A stretch of 58,443 nucleotides of DNA from Candidatus Ruania gallistercoris (GTDB lineage: Bacteria > Actinomycetota > Actinomycetes > Actinomycetales > Beutenbergiaceae), in the NCBI GenBank assembly GCA_019116305.1, contig DXBY01000278.1, forward strand, positions 1-58,443. The letters run 5' to 3'. The number at the start of each line of letters is the position of its first letter. The stretch's first letter is position 1. Both the position numbers and the translations under genes were made by a program. The notes beneath the pieces are model-generated. The model did no database searches. It saw nothing but the letters and a program-made list of their open reading frames with translations, and was not told the origin of the DNA. Shown here in pieces: positions 40,770-49,409 of this stretch.

Positions 40770-41630
40770 ATGACCACCGGGGTGCGTAGCACCGAACCAG
40801 CGACGGCGGAGGGCGCCCGGGCCTCGCGGCGCGCCCAGGTGCGTGGCCGGCTGCCGGTGTGGGTGCTCGCCCTGGCCGTGCTCGCCGTGGCCACCCTGGT
40901 GCTGCCGCTGGCCGCGCTGTTCCCGCGGGTGGAGTGGGCCCGCTTCCCGGCCGCGATCACCACGCCGGAGGCGCTGTTCGCGCTCGGCCTCTCGCTGCGT
41001 ACCGGGGCGGTGGCAGTGCTCTGTTGCCTGATCCTCGGCATCCCGCTGGCACTGCTGCTCGCCCGCGCCCCGCACGGGGTGGCCGCCGTGCTGCGCACCC
41101 TGGTCACGCTGCCGCTGGTGCTTCCTCCGCTGGTGGGCGGGGTGGCGCTGTTGTACCTGTTCGGGCGGAACGGGTGGCTCGGGCAGGCGCTGGAGCTGGC
41201 CGGGATCAGCGTGCCGTTCACCTCCACGGCCGTGGTTCTGGCGCAGACGTTCGTGGCGATGCCGTTCCTGGTGCTCTCCCTGGAAGGGTCGCTGCGCACC
41301 GCCGGCAGCCGGTACGAGCAGGTGGCCGCGACTCTCGGCGCGGGTAGCTGGACCGTGCTGCGCCGGATCACCCTCCCGCTGGTGCTGCCCGGGCTCGCCG
41401 CCGGCACTGTGCTCGCCTTCGCCCGCGCGGTCGGCGAGTTCGGGGCCACTGCGATGGTGGCCGGGAACCGGCCGGGTGCCACCCAGACCGTGCCGATGGC
41501 GATCTACACCGCGTTCAACGGCGCCGGGGTGGACCGGGACGCCGCACTCGCCCTGGCCGTGCTGCTGGTGGTGGTGGCCCTGGTGATCCTCATCGGCCTG
41601 CGGGACTGGCGCCGGCGGGTGGCCTGGTGA
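40770..41630 (+). CDS. modB: ModB, molybdate ABC transporter permease
   Basis: A 286-residue permease with about six membrane segments. The cytoplasmic EAA loop, which docks the ATPase, is seen as YEQVAATLGAGSWTVLRRITLPLVLPGL (from residue ~185), and the ModB-typical ARAVGEFGATAMVAGN follows. ATG 40770 lies six bases after GGGAGG. A short gap separates it from modA, and its stop overlaps modC (GTGA), so modB and modC are coupled. Confidence 0.94.
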   Translation: MTTGVRSTEPATAEGARASRRAQVRGRLPVWVLALAVLAVATLVLPLAALFPRVEWARFPAAITTPEALFALGLSLRTGAVAVLCCLILGIPLALLLARAPHGVAAVLRTLVTLPLVLPPLVGGVALLYLFGRNGWLGQALELAGISVPFTSTAVVLAQTFVAMPFLVLSLEGSLRTAGSRYEQVAATLGAGSWTVLRRITLPLVLPGLAAGTVLAFARAVGEFGATAMVAGNRPGATQTVPMAIYTAFNGAGVDRDAALALAVLLVVVALVILIGLRDWRRRVAW

Positions 41631-42775
41631 CCGGGCCGGACACCCGGGCCGCCGAGCACCCACAGGCCGGCGACCTGCGCGCCGAGGTGGTACTGCACCG
41701 GGGCGACTTCACCCTGGACGCCGCCGTGGCGGTCCCGGCCGGGCAGGTGCTGGCCGTGGTCGGCCCGAACGGCTCCGGCAAGTCCACGTTGCTGCACCTG
41801 CTCGCCGGGCTGCTCCGCCCGCACCGGGGCAGCGTCCGCCTCGGGCGGCGCACCCTCACCGACACCGGCACCCTCGTGCCTGCCCGGGAACGGCGGATCG
41901 GGCTGCTCTCCCAGGACCCGGCACTCTTCCCGCACCTGAGCGCACTGGAGAACGTGGCCTTCGGCCCGCGCAGCACCGGGCAGCGGACCCGGTCCGCCCG
42001 GGCCCACGCCGAGCAGTGGCTGGACCGGGTGGGAATGAGTGAGTACGCCCGGCACCGGCCTGGCCGTCTCTCCGGCGGTCAGCAGCAACGGGTGGCCATC
42101 GCGCGGGCACTGGCCGCCGAGCCGGAGGTGCTGCTGCTGGACGAACCGCTCGCCGCCCTGGACGTGCAGACTGCCCCGCAGATCCGCCAGCTCCTCGCCG
42201 AGCAGGTCGGCGCCAGCGGCACCACCACGGTGCTCGTCTCCCACGATGTGCTGGACGCCGTGGTGCTCGCCGACCGGATCGCCGTGCTGCACGAGGGCCG
42301 GGTCGCCGAGCACGGACCGGTCGCCGAGGTGCTCGCCGCCCCGCGCAGCCCGTTCGCGGCCACCCTCGCCGGGGTGAACCTGCTGCCCGGCCGGGCCTTG
42401 CCCGGCAACCGCGTGGACACCCCGCTCGGCCCGTGGCACCTGGAGGAGCCAGGTGAGAACCACGCACTCGCCCGGCTGCACCCCGGCCAGGCGTGTGTCC
42501 TACGCATCCGGCCCTCCGCCGTCGAGATCTGCGCCGACCGCCCGGAGGGAGCGAACGTGGCGCGCACCACGGTGCGCTGGGTGGAACCGGCTGACGGCGG
42601 GGTGCGGCTTCGCCTCACCGGCGCACCCGAGCTGGTCGCGGACGTGCCGGCCGCGCAGGTGCAGGCGGCCTGGCTACGCCCCGGTGCGCAGGTATGGCTG
42701 CGGGTGCACCCGCGGGACCTGCACGCCGGTGTCGGTGCCGGTCAGTCCGAGGACGTCCCCGCGGCCTCGGGCTGA
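41627..42775 (+). CDS. modC: ModC, molybdate ABC transporter ATPase
   Basis: A 382-residue ATPase. Walker A GPNGSGKST (residues ~46-54), signature LSGGQQQR (~147-154), Walker B LLLDEP (~170) and the switch His in LVSHDVLDAV are all present. The C-terminal ~100 residues form a regulatory domain with TOBE-like strands (RIRPSAVEICA and VRLRLTG). The GTG start overlaps the modB stop. The 3' end overlaps the convergent histidine-kinase gene by 34 bases. Confidence 0.95.
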   Translation: MTGPDTRAAEHPQAGDLRAEVVLHRGDFTLDAAVAVPAGQVLAVVGPNGSGKSTLLHLLAGLLRPHRGSVRLGRRTLTDTGTLVPARERRIGLLSQDPALFPHLSALENVAFGPRSTGQRTRSARAHAEQWLDRVGMSEYARHRPGRLSGGQQQRVAIARALAAEPEVLLLDEPLAALDVQTAPQIRQLLAEQVGASGTTTVLVSHDVLDAVVLADRIAVLHEGRVAEHGPVAEVLAAPRSPFAATLAGVNLLPGRALPGNRVDTPLGPWHLEEPGENHALARLHPGQACVLRIRPSAVEICADRPEGANVARTTVRWVEPADGGVRLRLTGAPELVADVPAAQVQAAWLRPGAQVWLRVHPRDLHAGVGAGQSEDVPAASG

Positions 42776-44196
42776 GGCTGCGGCAGGTACACCACGATCG
42801 TGGTGCCACCGCCGGGCGTGGGGTGGTGCTCCACTGTGCCGCCGTGCGCGGCGAGGATGGTGGCCACGATCGCCAGGCCCAGGCCGGCACCGCCGGAGGT
42901 GCGCGAGCGGGAGAAGTCCGGCCGGTAGAACCGTTCGAAGATCCGGGCCGCCTCCTCCTCCGGGACCCCGGGACCGTGGTCGCGCACCTCGATCCGGGCC
43001 CAGTCCGGTGTCGCTCCCACGGCGATCTCCACTGCGGTACCGGCCGGAGTGTGCTGGATGATGTTGCCGATCAGGTTGGTCACCACCTGCCGGATCCGGT
43101 CCCCGTCCGCGGTCACCCACACTTCCTCCGGAGCGAGCAGCTCCGTGGGGCGGTCGGGGTCCAGGGCGCGCAGGTCACCGATGGCGTCGGCGGCGATCGC
43201 CCGCAGGTCCACCCGGGCCAGCCGCAGCCCCTGCCCCTCGTCCAGGCGAGCGAGGGCGAGCAGATCGTTGACCAGCGTGCCCATCCGGATCGCCTCGGAC
43301 TCGATCCGGGAGAATGTGCTCGGGAGCTGGTCCTCGGGCACTGCACCCATCCGGTACAGCTCGCCGTAGCCGCGGATCGAGGCCAGCGGGGTACGCAGCT
43401 CGTGCGAAGCATCGGAGACGAACCGGCGCATCCGCGCCTCGGAGGCCGCTTGGGCGGCGAACGCGGTCTCCAAGTTCGCCACCATCGCGTTGAACGAGGA
43501 GCCCAGCCGGCCCACTTCGGTGGAGTCCGGGGCCACCGGGGCCCGCCGGGTCAGGTCCCCGTAGGTGACCACCTCGGCCGCCGTGTCCTCGATCGCGCGC
43601 AGTCCGCGCAGCGATCGGTGCACCGCCGCGTACCCGGTCACCCCGGCCAGCAGCACCACCCCGATCCCGACCAGCATGATGAACAGCTGCATCTGCGCGA
43701 GGGTGTTGTTCACCGAGTCCAACGGCAGTGCGATCGCCACCGAGACCGGGGTGCCGAACTGGTCCACTCCGCGCACCATCACCATCCGCCACTCGGTGGG
43801 GCCCTCCACCGACCCGACCGTGTGGACGTCTCCGCGAATCTGCAGCATCTGGTCGTAGGTGATGGCAGGGATGTCCGGGACGGCGCTGGTGCCCGTGGTT
43901 GCCGGTGCGTCCAGATGGGTGGACCCGTCCGCGGACATCACCCGCATGTAGTAGGTGGTCGGCTGGTCGTTGGTGGGTGCGTTCGCCGGCCACGAGCTCC
44001 GGGCCTCCAACAGCTGCACGGCGTTGTCGAGGTTCTCGTCCACCTGGTTGATCAGGGATCGCTTCAGCAGGGACAGCGTGACCACGGCCGTCACGGCCAG
44101 GGCCACCACGAGCAGTGCCGCCAGGATCAGCACCAGCCGGACGCGCAACGGCATCCGGTCCAGCACGCGCTCCTTGGCCGGGTTACTGCTGCTCAC
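42742..44196 (-). CDS. Sensor histidine kinase (PhoR-like)
   Basis: A 484-residue membrane kinase. Segment order: transmembrane helix 1 (~20-42), an extracytoplasmic sensor region (~45-165), transmembrane helix 2 (~167-190), a HAMP domain with RAIEDTAAEVV, then the dimerisation helix with phospho-accepting His265 (SDASHELRTPLASIRGYGEL) and a HATPase domain with NLIGNIIQHT (N box), DHGPGVP (G1) and GGAGLGLAIV (G2). Length and partner resemble mycobacterial PhoR. It overlaps its response regulator at the start (14 bases) and modC at the end (34 bases). Confidence 0.93.
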   Translation of the reverse strand: MSSSNPAKERVLDRMPLRVRLVLILAALLVVALAVTAVVTLSLLKRSLINQVDENLDNAVQLLEARSSWPANAPTNDQPTTYYMRVMSADGSTHLDAPATTGTSAVPDIPAITYDQMLQIRGDVHTVGSVEGPTEWRMVMVRGVDQFGTPVSVAIALPLDSVNNTLAQMQLFIMLVGIGVVLLAGVTGYAAVHRSLRGLRAIEDTAAEVVTYGDLTRRAPVAPDSTEVGRLGSSFNAMVANLETAFAAQAASEARMRRFVSDASHELRTPLASIRGYGELYRMGAVPEDQLPSTFSRIESEAIRMGTLVNDLLALARLDEGQGLRLARVDLRAIAADAIGDLRALDPDRPTELLAPEEVWVTADGDRIRQVVTNLIGNIIQHTPAGTAVEIAVGATPDWARIEVRDHGPGVPEEEAARIFERFYRPDFSRSRTSGGAGLGLAIVATILAAHGGTVEHHPTPGGGTTIVVYLPQPQPEAAGTSSD

Positions 44197-44914
44197 GAAG
44201 GACGTACCCCACCCCGCGCTTGGTGTGGATCAGCGGCGGCGAGTCCGGAGTGAACGGGGTATCCACCTTGCGGCGCAGGTAGGAGATGTAAGACTCCACG
44301 ATCGCGCCGTCGCCGCCCCAGTTGTAGGCCCACACATGATCCAGGATCTGCGCCTTGGACAGCACCCGGCCGGCGTTCAGCATCAGGTAGCGCAGCAGGG
44401 TGAACTCGGTGGGGGAGAGCTCGATCTCCGCACCCCCACGGCGCACCTCGTGGGCGTCCTCGTCCATCTCCAGGTCAGCCACTCGGAGCAGAGAGTCCTC
44501 GGTCATCTCGGCGGTGGCCGACGCCCGGCGCAGGATCGCCCGGATCCTGGCGATCACCTCGTCCAGGCTGAACGGTTTGGTGACGTAGTCGTCCCCGCCC
44601 ACGGTCAGGCCGGCGATCTTGTCCCCGGTCTCGTCCTTGGCGGTGAGGAACAGCACCGGCACCCGCAGCCCCTTGTCCCGCAGCCGGCGGGTCACGGTGA
44701 ACCCGTCCATGTCCGGCATCATCACATCGAGCACGATCAGGTCCGGGGTGCTCGCCGCCACCTGGCGCAGGGCCTCGTTCCCGTCGGCTGCCACGGTCAC
44801 CTCGAAGCCGGCGAACCGCAGCGAGGCGGACAGCAGCTCGCGGATGTTCGGCTCGTCGTCGACGACCAGCAGGTGCGCCTCGGGCGCCTTCTGGGCAGCG
44901 TCTGGGGAAGTCAT
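44183..44914 (-). CDS. Response regulator, OmpR/PhoP-like
   Basis: A 243-residue two-domain regulator. Receiver: VVDDEPN acidic pocket, phospho-acceptor Asp63 (IVLDVMMPDMDG), switch Thr in LFLTAKDE and Lys in YVTKPFS. The OmpR-type winged helix includes LSPTEFTLLRYLMLNAGRVLSK and ESYISYLRRKVD, ending HTKRGVGYVLREQQ. The whole chain resembles mycobacterial PhoP. ATG 44914 gives the right length (longer frames only read into the upstream region). GGAG is two bases before ATG, too near for an ideal site. First gene of the two-component operon. Confidence 0.94.
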   Translation of the reverse strand: MTSPDAAQKAPEAHLLVVDDEPNIRELLSASLRFAGFEVTVAADGNEALRQVAASTPDLIVLDVMMPDMDGFTVTRRLRDKGLRVPVLFLTAKDETGDKIAGLTVGGDDYVTKPFSLDEVIARIRAILRRASATAEMTEDSLLRVADLEMDEDAHEVRRGGAEIELSPTEFTLLRYLMLNAGRVLSKAQILDHVWAYNWGGDGAIVESYISYLRRKVDTPFTPDSPPLIHTKRGVGYVLREQQ

Positions 44915-45119
44915 GACTCCAGTGTGCGCGCGAACGCTGAAAGTTTCCTGGGAGAGGCCTGGGAGTCGGCCGGGTCGCGTGCGTGGGTGGCCCGGCGGCG
45001 GTCGGTGGTGGGAGGCAACTTCCCGCCTCAGAGGCAACCTCCGGCCCGGCCCAACCTGCCTCCGAGGCGGGAAGTTGCCTCCGAGGTGGGGTGGTGCCGG
45101 GCCGGCGGGTGGGGTGGTG
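44915..45119. other. Upstream region of the two-component operon
   Basis: 205 bases between the GH2 stop and the response-regulator start, both minus strand. It contains the long inverted repeat described separately (45011-45082) and a further CCGGCCCGGC / GCCGGGCCGG pair (45041-45050, 45096-45105) that interleaves with it. A promoter for the regulator must lie between 44915 and about 45010. Confidence 0.5.
45011..45082. repeat. 19-bp-armed perfect inverted repeat, nested type
   Basis: GGAGGCAACTTCCCGCCTC (45011-45029) and its exact reverse complement (45064-45082), 34 bases apart. The start of the arm recurs in the loop as GAGGCAAC (45031-45038), and GCCTCC appears before the second arm, giving the same repeat-within-arm layout as at 26.7 and 57.0 kb. 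It is 38 bases downstream of the GH2 stop and may terminate that operon. Confidence 0.9.
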
Positions 45120-46943
45120 CTAGCCGGCGGTGGGAGATTCGGGGTGTTCGAAAGCGGCGGGGCGCTGTTGGGCTTGGCGGACGCGGGTCACGTCGAGCTT
45201 GTCGGTGCGGTCGAAGCGGTAGATGCCGTTCTGCTCCTGGAAGGTGTCGGTGAGCTGGGTGTAGCAGTAGCCGAACATCCGCGGCTCACCGAGCAGCACC
45301 TCGGTCAGGCCGGCGAACCGCTCGTGGAACCCTTCTTCGTCCGCCACCCGGGTGCCGTACCCCCAGGAGGTGCTCCGGTCGCTGCCGGACTCGGCGGCGG
45401 CCACCTCCGGGTTCCACCAGATGCCGCCGAACTCGCTGACGAAGAAGGGCTGACCGGCATACGGCAGGGAGTACTCGCCCTCGGCGGGCTTGTTCCGGTG
45501 CGGGCGCCCGCCCTGGGGCCAGGCCTGCTCCGCGGCGAAGTCCTCCGGGTCCTGGGTGTAGGAGTGGGAGTCGTACACATCGGTCTCGGCGACTCGGTGG
45601 GAGTAGCCGGAGGCGTCGAGTACCGGGCGGGTGGGGTCGGCGGCCTTGGTGGCCAGGAACATGCCCCGGGTGACGTCGTCGAGCACGGTGATCTGATCGT
45701 GGAGCACCTGGTGGGTCTCGTTCATCGGGCACCAGCCGATGATCGCCGGGTGGGAGTAGTCCCGCTGCAGCACCTCGACCCACTGGGTGATGAAGGAGGC
45801 GGTCGGTTGCTGGTTGTGCCCGATCCGGCCCTGGCCACTCACACCCCAGTCGCCGAACTCGCCCCAGAGCAGGTAGCCGAGCCGGTCGGCGTGGTAGAGG
45901 TAGCGTTCTTCGAAGACTTTCTGGTGCATCCGGGCGCCGTTGAACCCGGCCGCCAGGCCCAGCTCGATGTCGCGCACCAGCGCCTCCTCGCTGGGCGCGG
46001 TCATCAGCGTGTCGGGCCAGTAGCCCTGGTCCAGCACCAACCGTTGGAACACGGCTTCGCCGTTCAGGCGCAGGGATTGGCCGTCGATGCTCACCGAGCG
46101 CAGTCCGGCGTAGCTGTCGACGGCGTCGATCACCTCTCCCGACTGGTCCAGCAGCTGAAGCTGCAGGTCGTACAGGTGCGGGTCGTCCGGGGACCACAGC
46201 CGCACGTCCTCCCCCGGGATGGTGAGCTGCAGCGTGGGGGCCAGATCCAGATCCGCCCGGACCTGCGCCGTCGTGATCTGAGTGCCGTTCGTGCTGACCA
46301 CGGCGCGGAGCTGGTAGCCGGTGCGGTTCGCGCTCAACGGCACCTGCACCCGCAAGCAGCTCCCGGCGACGTCCGGGGTGATCCGTGGCCGGTGGAGGTG
46401 CACCTGGGGGACCGGTTCGAGCCAGACGGTCTGCCAGATGCCGGTGGTGCGGGTGTAGTTGGCGTGGCTGTTCGCGTACCAGGTGGCCTGCTTACCGCGG
46501 GCCTGGAGCTGATCGCGCAGGTCCCGGGCGCGCACAGTGATCGTGCCGCGGCCGTTATCGAGGGCGTCGGTGATGTCGGCGGTGAACGGGGAGAATCCGC
46601 CGCGGTGGCGGACCACCTCGGTGCCATTCACCCACACCGTTGCATCGTGGTCCACAGCGCCGAAGTGCAACAGGATCCGCTGCCCGGCCCAGTCGGCGGG
46701 CATCTCGATCTCCCGGCGGTACCAGACCGCCTGCAGGAAGTCGGTGTTCCCGACCCCGGAGGCCTCCGACTCCGGCGCGAACGGCACCAGGATCTCACCC
46801 GCCAGCGGCCGCTCCAGCAGACCACGCTCCAGACCGGAGTCGGCCTGGTCGATCTCGAAGGCCCACGGGCCATTCAGGTTGAGCCACTGCGCACGCACCA
46901 TCTGCGGACGCGGGTACTCCGGACGAGGACAGGACTCGGGCAT
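45120..46943 (-). CDS. Glycoside hydrolase family 2 enzyme
   Basis: A 607-residue intracellular GH2 enzyme (no signal peptide). The sugar-binding jelly-roll (~20-190) starts LNLNGPWAFEIDQADSG and contains FGAVDHDATVWVNG; an immunoglobulin-like middle domain (~190-300) leads to the TIM barrel. Catalytic acid/base is Glu409 (GWCPMNETHQ) and the nucleophile Glu504 (FVSEFGG). Family members include beta-galactosidase, beta-glucuronidase and alpha-L-arabinopyranosidase/arabinofuranosidase types; the substrate cannot be fixed from sequence. As the last gene of the hemicellulose operon it probably cleaves imported oligosaccharides. Confidence 0.9.
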   Translation of the reverse strand: MPESCPRPEYPRPQMVRAQWLNLNGPWAFEIDQADSGLERGLLERPLAGEILVPFAPESEASGVGNTDFLQAVWYRREIEMPADWAGQRILLHFGAVDHDATVWVNGTEVVRHRGGFSPFTADITDALDNGRGTITVRARDLRDQLQARGKQATWYANSHANYTRTTGIWQTVWLEPVPQVHLHRPRITPDVAGSCLRVQVPLSANRTGYQLRAVVSTNGTQITTAQVRADLDLAPTLQLTIPGEDVRLWSPDDPHLYDLQLQLLDQSGEVIDAVDSYAGLRSVSIDGQSLRLNGEAVFQRLVLDQGYWPDTLMTAPSEEALVRDIELGLAAGFNGARMHQKVFEERYLYHADRLGYLLWGEFGDWGVSGQGRIGHNQQPTASFITQWVEVLQRDYSHPAIIGWCPMNETHQVLHDQITVLDDVTRGMFLATKAADPTRPVLDASGYSHRVAETDVYDSHSYTQDPEDFAAEQAWPQGGRPHRNKPAEGEYSLPYAGQPFFVSEFGGIWWNPEVAAAESGSDRSTSWGYGTRVADEEGFHERFAGLTEVLLGEPRMFGYCYTQLTDTFQEQNGIYRFDRTDKLDVTRVRQAQQRPAAFEHPESPTAG

Positions 46944-46971
46944 AGCTCACTCTCTTTGTGCATCGGATGGT

Positions 46972-47005
46972 GCCTCCGGCGCCGGAACGCGCCGGCGCCG
47001 GAGGC
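46972..47005 (-). terminator. GC hairpin between GH43 and GH2 genes
   Basis: Perfect 14-base-pair stem (46972-46985 with 46992-47005) with a six-base loop, 20 bases downstream of the GH43 stop. There is no U-run. It may reduce transcription into the GH2 gene or protect the upstream mRNA end. Confidence 0.65.
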
Positions 47006-47025
47006 GATAGCGGTGCTGACGGGAG

Positions 47026-49368
47026 TCAGTCCGCGACGGTGAGGAAGGAGACGGACTCGAACTGCGCGACAGTGGCCGGTTCGCTGCCGCCACCGGCGTA
47101 CAGGCCCACCTGCGGATCCGCATCGGCCGGCAACGTCCAGGTGGCACCCCAGCGCCAGTTCTCACCGTCGGTGGAGGTGGCGCTGCGGTAGAGCAGGTCA
47201 CCGGTGTCCGGGTCCACGGTGTGGTGCAGCCGCAGCCACATCGTGGTCGCGGTCGGACCACCGAGGTGGGCGCCCCAGTCCAGCCGGTCCCCGGTACGCA
47301 GCTCCTTGCCGAACTCCACCTGCCGGGTGGTTTGCAGTGCCACCGAGCCCAGCCGGAGGAAGTTGTCGTCATCGCTGTGGACGATCAACCCGGCCTGCTG
47401 GAAGTTGCGGAGCTCGTCCTCACCCACGTCCAGGGTCAGCTCGGTCTCCATCAGCCACTCACCAGCCGGTGCGTCCCGCAGCAACAGGGCTCCGGTGTTG
47501 TCCGAACCGACGATGTCCGCCCCGGTGAGCGGCCAGTGCAGGGCGCCGTCGCTGATGGTGACATCCTCCTGCTCACGCAACCATTCCCACCCAGGTGCCA
47601 GATCGCCGTCGAACTCCTCGACCAGCAGCGCTTCACCGGCCTGTGGGGTGGGTATCGCCTCGGTGACCGGCTCGCTCACCGGTGCCACGCTCAGGTTGTC
47701 CACCTGGACCGCGCTGCCGGCTGCGGCCAGGGCGAGGTTCTGCCGCGGCATCGCGCTGGGTGTTGGCACCTGCACCTGGGCGAGCGGGTCGCCCAGCCGA
47801 CTCTCGGTGAGCCGGGCATGCAGGACACCGTCCCGGAGCTCCACCTCGAGTGCGGTGAATGCCTGCGGGTCGAACGTGGCCGGCAGCTCGGTGACGGCGT
47901 TCTCGCTGTGCCGGGGGCCGTTCGCCCAGGTACGCAGCTCACCGGCCTCGGTGTCGATCTGCACGCCGAGACTGTGCGGTCCGGCGCGGCTCAGGTCCAC
48001 GGTGAAGGTGCCCGCCTCATCGGGGAAGCGCAGATCGGTCTCGATCCGCGCCTCCCGCGGCACCGGGCGCCGGGTCTCCACCCGCGCATCCTCGGCGCTC
48101 GGGGTCAGCAGGCCCACGTTCCCGGCCTCGTTCAGCTCTTCGGGCACGGACTCCCAGCTGCCGGACACGGCGTGCAGGGAGTCGCTGGTCGCCGGGTCGG
48201 CGCTGACGATGCCCAGCTCCGATCCGGTGATCGGCCCGGTCAGGGACCCTTCGGTGGGTCCGGCTCCGGCAGCTGCCACCGGCCAGCCGTCGATCCAGTC
48301 CAGCCGGTCGATGAACGTCGGCCGCTCGTTCACCCCGCCGGGTCCGTCCAACCAGGCGTCGTCCCGTTCGATCCCGTGGTAGAGGATCCAGTCCTGGCCG
48401 GTGGTGTCGGTGAAGAACGCGTGGTGGCCCACGCCGATGATGGAGTTCCCGTTCTGGGCGATCACCTGTGTGCCACCCACCCGCGGATCGTTCATCGAGA
48501 CGCCCTCGTGGTCCACGAACGGTCCGGTCGGGGAGGTGGAGCGGCCGGCGTACACGCTGTACCCGGTCACCGGGCCGGCGCAGCAGTTCGCGGAGGAGGC
48601 GGTGAGGTAGTAGTAGCCGTCCCGCTTGACCACATAGGCGCCCTCGTACCGGTCCGGCACGGTCACCCGGACCGGGTCGCCCACGGCCCGCAGCCCGGTC
48701 TCGTCCATCTCGGTCACCCAGATCCCGCCGTTGTAGCCACCAAAGTAGAGGTAGCGGGTGCCGTCGTCATCGGTGAGCAGGGCCGGGTCGATCGTGTTGT
48801 AGTAACCCCCGTTGCCGTCCGGGCGCGCCTCCACCACGGCCTCGTCGGTGGGCGTCCAGGGCCCCTGCGGGGTGGGGGCGGTGGCGGCGCCGATGGCGTA
48901 GTTCCATTCGCCGGGATCGGCCACGGTGTCGGTCACGGTGTAGTACATGACGTACTCATCGCCCACGTAGCGGATGTCCGGGGCCCAGAACAGCGAGGAG
49001 TCGGTGGCCCAGGTCGGCAGGTCCTCCTCCTCGAAGACTTCGCCGAGGTACTCCCACTCGCTGAAGTCCTGGGTGCGGGCGATGTGCATCAGGCCGAACT
49101 CGCTCGGTGCCTCGGTGAGGGGGTCACTGGTGGCGTACATGTACCAGTAGCCGTCCTTGCCGCGGATCACCGCCGGGTCGGCGTAGGTGTCGGAGAAGAC
49201 GTCGGAGATGGGGTTGGTCACCTCCACCGGTTCGGCCGGGCGGGCAGCGGCGCCGGGCTCCGTGGCAGCGTCGGGCTCCGCAGGATCGGCCGCCGCGGGC
49301 AGCGTCGCCCCCAGGGTCAGTGCACCGAGAGCGGCCAGGGCCGCTCCGAGGACAGGTGTGCGTCTCAT
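47026..49368 (-). CDS. Secreted multi-domain glycoside hydrolase family 43 enzyme
   Basis: A 780-residue secreted enzyme. Sec signal peptide at residues 1-28 (MRRTPVLGAALAALGALTLG, cut after AAA). The GH43 five-bladed propeller has the base Asp64 (YADPAVI), APDIRYVGDEYVMYYT (~115-130) and the acid Glu242 (YEGAYVVKRDGYYYL). After ~390 come two beta-sandwich modules: one with EARIETDLRFPDEAGTFTVD, and a C-terminal concanavalin-like module (~590-780) with NFQQAGLIVHSDDDNFLRLG, typical of beta-xylosidase/arabinofuranosidase C-termini. It should attack arabinan or xylan side chains outside the cell. Confidence 0.9.
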   Translation of the reverse strand: MRRTPVLGAALAALGALTLGATLPAAADPAEPDAATEPGAAARPAEPVEVTNPISDVFSDTYADPAVIRGKDGYWYMYATSDPLTEAPSEFGLMHIARTQDFSEWEYLGEVFEEEDLPTWATDSSLFWAPDIRYVGDEYVMYYTVTDTVADPGEWNYAIGAATAPTPQGPWTPTDEAVVEARPDGNGGYYNTIDPALLTDDDGTRYLYFGGYNGGIWVTEMDETGLRAVGDPVRVTVPDRYEGAYVVKRDGYYYLTASSANCCAGPVTGYSVYAGRSTSPTGPFVDHEGVSMNDPRVGGTQVIAQNGNSIIGVGHHAFFTDTTGQDWILYHGIERDDAWLDGPGGVNERPTFIDRLDWIDGWPVAAAGAGPTEGSLTGPITGSELGIVSADPATSDSLHAVSGSWESVPEELNEAGNVGLLTPSAEDARVETRRPVPREARIETDLRFPDEAGTFTVDLSRAGPHSLGVQIDTEAGELRTWANGPRHSENAVTELPATFDPQAFTALEVELRDGVLHARLTESRLGDPLAQVQVPTPSAMPRQNLALAAAGSAVQVDNLSVAPVSEPVTEAIPTPQAGEALLVEEFDGDLAPGWEWLREQEDVTISDGALHWPLTGADIVGSDNTGALLLRDAPAGEWLMETELTLDVGEDELRNFQQAGLIVHSDDDNFLRLGSVALQTTRQVEFGKELRTGDRLDWGAHLGGPTATTMWLRLHHTVDPDTGDLLYRSATSTDGENWRWGATWTLPADADPQVGLYAGGGSEPATVAQFESVSFLTVAD

Positions 49369-49409
49369 GGTTCTCCAGTTCCTGCCGCGCTGTGACGGCT
49401 GTGTCGGGG

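Noticed and set aside
44619..47042. 807-codon plus-strand frame across the GH2 gene
   Set aside because: Antisense shadow of the response-regulator and GH2 genes; no domains.
47221..49395. 724-codon plus-strand frame opposite the large GH43 gene
   Set aside because: Valine/glycine/histidine-rich mirror translation; GH43 motifs on the minus strand are complete.
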